64,000 nucleotides of DNA, from assembly GCA_019671135.1 (NCBI GenBank), contig JAHRHY010000008.1:1488001-1552000 (forward strand), read 5' to 3'. The translations under genes and the position numbers were made by a program. The stretch comes from Linnemannia hyalina. Its lineage: Eukaryota > Mortierellomycota > Mortierellomycetes > Mortierellales > Mortierellaceae. Positions 60,147-64,000 of the stretch are shown here, in pieces (positions within the stretch are counted from its first letter, which is position 1; the number at the start of each line of letters is the position of its first letter). The notes beneath the pieces are model-generated. The model saw nothing but the letters and a program-made list of their open reading frames with translations, was not told the DNA's origin and ran no database searches.

Positions 60147-63100
60147 ATGGGCAAACGTCGACAGAACCAAAGCCCAGCAGGCAACCAGAGTCAAGTGCCA
60201 CAGCCAAAACGACGCCAAACCAATACCACTCAGTCGATGCCTCTTGAACCGAAGAAGATCTACTCCACGCGGAACACAAGAGCACAGACACAGTTGAGCG
60301 CCAACTCCTCCGTTACAACCTCTGCGACCTCTGCAACCACTTCGATCGCTTCAGCCGCTACAACCATTCCAATCGCTGCATCCTCTACCACCGATCCTAC
60401 CAGGACCACTACGACTACTAAGGCTACCAAATCCTTTAAGGTTGCCAATGCCCCCAGGGCCAGCGCTCCCAGTACCAATGCCCCCTTTGCCAATGCCTTC
60501 AGTGCCAGTGCCGGTGCTTCTAGTGTAGCCAGTGCCTCCAGTGCCAGTGTTACAGTCAAGGCTACCCCTACGAGGCGAGCGCGCAAAGATTGCGAAATAA
60601 CAGGTATGCATCCGCAAAACAATCTTTGACAAGATCAATAGTGGAATATTTCTGGCCTCATGTTTAACAATGCAATGTTTAACAATGCAATGTTTGCTGA
60701 CATGCTCTCGTGGAGAAAAACGTACTTAGAGGTGGCACAGGAGAGGGCCTCTACTCATGATGAGGACGAATATGAATATGAGAGCGATGAAAATGCATTT
60801 GTTTCCGGTTCTGAACGGTCTGTGAGTGAGATGATACTTCAGTCTGAAACCCCTTCGAAAGGTATGTTTCAAGTGCATTGAAATGTAAGGATTGTCATCT
60901 AACATGAGCGCTGTGGCAGCAAAAAATAGGTCGTTAATACCAATCCTTATTGCAATTATAATAGAAAAGTATCGATTGGGCGGCCAAAAAGCCGGTGTAT
61001 GATAGAAGTCTTGTGGGAGGTATCCATCGCGTCGAGCATGTCGAGAGGGATGAAAACGGGGAACTGATCAGTTCAGGCCGAGATATTTCAACAAACAGCA
61101 ACGCCACTAACTACTACACTGTTGAAGAGCATATCCGATGCTTGCTCTACGCATGGCGGCAACCTGTCCACAGTCGCAGTGTTATGATTCGGGAGCACTT
61201 TGGACTGGCGGTACGACATAGTATGCTGTTGAGGGACGAGAATGTGCGTTTTCTGGATATCTCCGACTGTTCGATGGACACCTTTATAAAGCAGCCTGGT
61301 GAAACTCAGGAAGTGGTGGCGTTGGTCTTCTCTATGAGAAAAGGGAAGACAAACACAACCGGAAATGTTGAACTTGGCATAGCCGTACGACATACCGATG
61401 TTCGTCGGTGCAGCGTCGGCGCTTTTGCATTTTACATGTTTGAGCGATTCCAGGTACACATTTCTGTTTTGGAATATGCTTAATGATATCCAGTCCATAT
61501 CTTTTTTCTTTTATTAATAAAACTTACTTCTTTGCTTTCTAGGTTAATGGTGAGCCGTGGCTTGATATGGATGACCCCGAATGGACAGCAGTGAAGGTGC
61601 TTGGACGGGGCGAGAAAGCTCCTATGGTGTACACCACAACTCGGGAGAGTACACTCACTGTGCTCAACTCACAGCATGTCTCCTGCACCAGCATTACCCA
61701 ATCTGGGCGCCACAGCGGAGCCAAGGAGGCGGCGAGGTTGAAGGTTGCGGAAGAAGACACTCGGACTGGCGGGCGTTGGGGGCAAGGGACCGGCAAGATG
61801 CACCAGGTGTACTTGGACAAGCAACCCATCACCTTTGCTTTGGCCATGGCAGGGTTTTCCGTCAAGCCCTTTCATCTCCGGCGGAATGAAGTCGCTCCGT
61901 CCCTCGTACTGCAACGTCTCATATTTCCGTTTATCGAAGAGGCAATTGGGGCCCCTGGCTCCCGTGAGAATGAACTGTGGAGAAAAGAGTGCGATTTGGA
62001 AATGCAGGAATTCGACCCGAACGACAGCGATAACTTGGACGACGTCGAGCCATACGCGTTTGAACCCAACCCCAACCCCTTGAAGATGAACAAGGCGACC
62101 GCTCTGGCGCAACGCTCTAAGAAGCATGTGCTGCGAATGATGCTCCGATTACGCCGAGTGCTGTTGCAGGACGCTGCCGAATATCTCTATCGATACCCTG
62201 ATATAGCCCTGTCGCCGCTGCTGGGGAAGTGTCCTGAGGTGTTCGAGAGTCTGATGTTTGATGCCTTCAAGGAGAACGTTGCGATGTCTCTAAAGCGGCA
62301 TGAGATGTACGTGCCCATCGATCTTCCGCCCAACCTGATGGCAGCACTCCAGACCTGGAACTTGGCGCAAGCAAATGGGGTTGCAGATATCAAGCGAGCA
62401 CTGGCCGACATCCATGTGAGGCTGGATGCCTTTGAAAAATGTTTCACAATCCAGCACAAGCAAAACAACTGGGTGAACGATGGGTTGGACGAGATCGAGA
62501 AGATGTGCAAGGACTTACAGAAAGCGCTTGACAGACCGCCGCTTGTTGGGCTCCAGCCTTATTTCACGGGAATTCAACCTTTCTTCGGTCACGGGATGCC
62601 GGGGCCAAACCCCTCTCCACCTTTCCAGTATCAGCAAGATCGACAGTCGACCGTACATCCTGGTTTACAGCGTCCACCATCCTCCAAACCCGGCAAACGC
62701 CAACCTCAAGCTATTCGACCAGCTTTGTCAACTGCTCAAGCGCCACCAACAACAATGCATGCAACTCGGAGATCCAGGCCGGAAGGATCTTTGCCCGCAT
62801 CCTTCAAAGCGACAGAGAGAGAACCCAGCAGTACAGGGCCAAATGAGTCAGGAGATCAAGCAGCATTAACGAGTGTCCAAGCGGCAGCCCAGTCAGGGAC
62901 TGGTTTGTCAGGAACAATTACCCCGCCAACACAAAGTCTGTATTTGACGAGCTTGAGTGGTACGACAAATTGCTTGCAGAAAGGAAAGCCCGGGGACTAC
63001 CAACAACACTCTCAGGCGCCACAACCAAGAACCTGAACAACAAAAGGAGGATCCATGAGCAGGTCTTGTTTTTGATGGAGAGGAATAGAATGAACACGTT

Positions 63101-63341
63101 GATGACCGAGGAGGAAGCCCTACGTGCCGCCTTCGTGGAGATTGATGCTGTGGCTCTGCCTATTTATGGCCGCAAGAAAAGGTATAATTTTTTCCCATGT
63201 GTGGAATATTGTAAACGTCAAAAGTATGCACGCGAAGGGCAAAGGGGGGGTAAGGTGACCAAAGGCAAAGGGAGGAAACAGGACGATGAGCAGGAACAGG
63301 AACAGGACGGTGAAGAGGAACAGGATGATGAGGAAGAGTGA
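60147..63341 (+). pseudogene. Ndc10/Crypton-like tyrosine-recombinase-fold gene, probably frameshifted at 3' end
   Basis: Exons 60147-60603, 60730 to 60821 (or 60861), 60965-61453 and 61543 onward. The N-terminus is an Ala/Ser/Thr-rich, KRR-containing disordered region. The core, from YYTVEEHIRCLLYAWRQPV through VFSMRKGKTN, AVRHTDVRRCSVGAFAFYMF and FHLRRNEVA, matches the Ndc10 domain 2/Crypton-derived fold (known family features: GKTN, RH, CPVGAxA). In recombinases an Arg, a Lys, HxxR and a Tyr are catalytic; HLRR fits HxxR, but I could not assign the Tyr. A helical stretch follows (ADIHVRLDAFEKCFTIQHKQ). From about 62640 the frame with good codon usage changes at least twice, and a distinct frame (FDELEWYDKLLAERKARGLP) runs to a stop at 63341. 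One frame alone stops at 63036. Either a decaying gene or a domesticated one with assembly errors. The exon 2 donor is unresolved. Confidence 0.6.
60661..60695 (+). repeat. 15-base tandem repeat inside intron 1 of the Ndc10/Crypton-like gene
   Basis: Two copies of TGTTTAACAATGCAA in tandem plus a partial third (TGTTT). It reads as MFNNAMFNNAMF if translated, but lies in the inferred intron 60604-60729. Confidence 0.7.
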
Positions 63342-64000
63342 ACAGTCATAGAAAGATTGAGCATCTATTCCACTATTGTTTAACTAAAAGAATTGTTAGA
63401 AGAAAAAATTCCTCGACTTTAACTTTGAACCACGTAGGAGTCAGAAAAAGGAAGTAGGAAAGATGCTAGAGGAGGAGAACGAAAAAAGGCATAAATCGAA
63501 TGTGTTTGGTGAAGTGCGCGCGTGCGCGCGCACTTATTTCTTGTGTGAAATGCACGATTTCCATTCAATTCTAACATTTCCGTGTCTCGTACAAAACCAT
63601 CCAATGGTTGTGTTCCAGATAGACCTTTTTTCAACTTAACGTTCGTTCCCTTAACGTCGGTACTTTGAGGGCTAACGCGCATTCAGCGCTCAAAGCCAAG
63701 CCCCACCTCGAACGATGGAGCTGGATTACCGGACAAAACCGCTCCGACAATTGGACTGGGATTGTTGGTTGAGATGGACAAGGCTGTCGGTGCGGATATG
63801 GCGGTAGAGGCTGGCCTGATCGAAACATCAACTGTTCAAGTCAAAGTTGGTGTGGCAGAGCGGGCTGAGATGGCCAACGCTGTAGTCGATTGTCTGAGAG
63901 GCGCTGCTCGCCAAGCCTGCAAGGTCAAGAGACGGTATCGGGCGTCTTTGGGTGGTATATAGAGCGAGTGACTGCGGGCGAGGTTTCTCCCACTGACCGT
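63342..64000. other. Right-edge region with no assigned gene
   Basis: It holds a GC-rich inverted repeat at 63512-63535. From about 63690 an open frame on the plus strand runs to 63962 (e.g. GLLVEMDKAVGADMAVEAGL and VGVAERAEMANAVVDCLRG). That frame has no recognised family and could be a fragment of a neighbouring gene or chance. Confidence 0.35.
63512..63535. repeat. Near-perfect 24-base CG-rich inverted repeat
   Basis: The two 12-base halves are reverse complements at 11 of 12 positions, with alternating GC/GT pairs that could form a hairpin or Z-DNA. It lies about 170 bases after the Ndc10/Crypton-like stop. Role unknown. Confidence 0.7.

Noticed and set aside
1..64000. tRNA, rRNA and CRISPR features
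   Set aside because: Scanning for T-loop-like GGTTCGA contexts and regular spaced repeats found only matches inside coding exons or simple repeats. No convincing RNA gene or array was seen by eye.

Overview
This is a gene-dense nuclear window from a filamentous fungus. The genes carry short spliceosomal introns, pyrimidine-rich leaders and long low-complexity protein tails. A velvet-domain factor, a HIR-complex subunit, an Ssb-type Hsp70, a TOK-type potassium channel and an Ndc10/Crypton-like gene together place it in the Fungi. Intron density, codon bias and family mix suggest an early-diverging lineage, perhaps Mucoromycota/Mortierellomycotina, but that placement is inference. No tRNA, rRNA, CRISPR array or intact transposon was recognised.

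Layout. 0.4-2.0 kb (+) velvet factor; 3.3-6.3 kb (+) EF-hand protein with a myristoylation-type start; 6.7 kb (+) small membrane protein; 7.2-10.9 kb (-) mitochondrial Yme2; 11.2-12.1 kb (+) complex I subunit NDUFS4; 12.6-21.0 kb (+) the large HIR complex subunit Hir3/CABIN1; 21.3-23.2 kb (+) Ssb Hsp70; 23.2-27.6 kb no recognisable gene, many simple repeats; 27.6-30.4 kb (+) PAS-like protein; 30.6-35.9 kb (-) TOK-type K+ channel with a giant tail; 37.4-41.9 kb (-) RasGEF with a MIT-like N-terminus; 42.4-43.1 kb (-) eight-cysteine GPI-type protein; 44.2-48.5 kb (+) Spt5; 49.0-52.1 kb (-) Trm4/NSUN2; 52.3-55.1 kb (+) multi-Myb protein; 55.3-59.2 kb (-) mitochondrial Lon; 60.1-63.3 kb (+) Ndc10/Crypton-like gene whose 3' part looks frameshifted.

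Most multi-exon models were built by hand by joining conserved protein segments at splice sites that keep the reading frame; exon coordinates are given in each entry. Genes are independent transcription units, not an operon. Several pairs are divergent over short spacers (YME2/NDUFS4, TRM4/Myb) and could share promoters. Mitochondrial genes (Yme2, NDUFS4, Lon) and chromatin/transcription genes (Hir3, Spt5, velvet, Myb) are well represented, but I see no evidence of one dedicated pathway or of a clearly new multi-gene system. The most unusual observations are a concentration of GC-AG introns in the first 13 kb, apparent frame breaks in the Ndc10/Crypton-like gene, a possible frame conflict in the PAS-like gene, and several unusual domain architectures.
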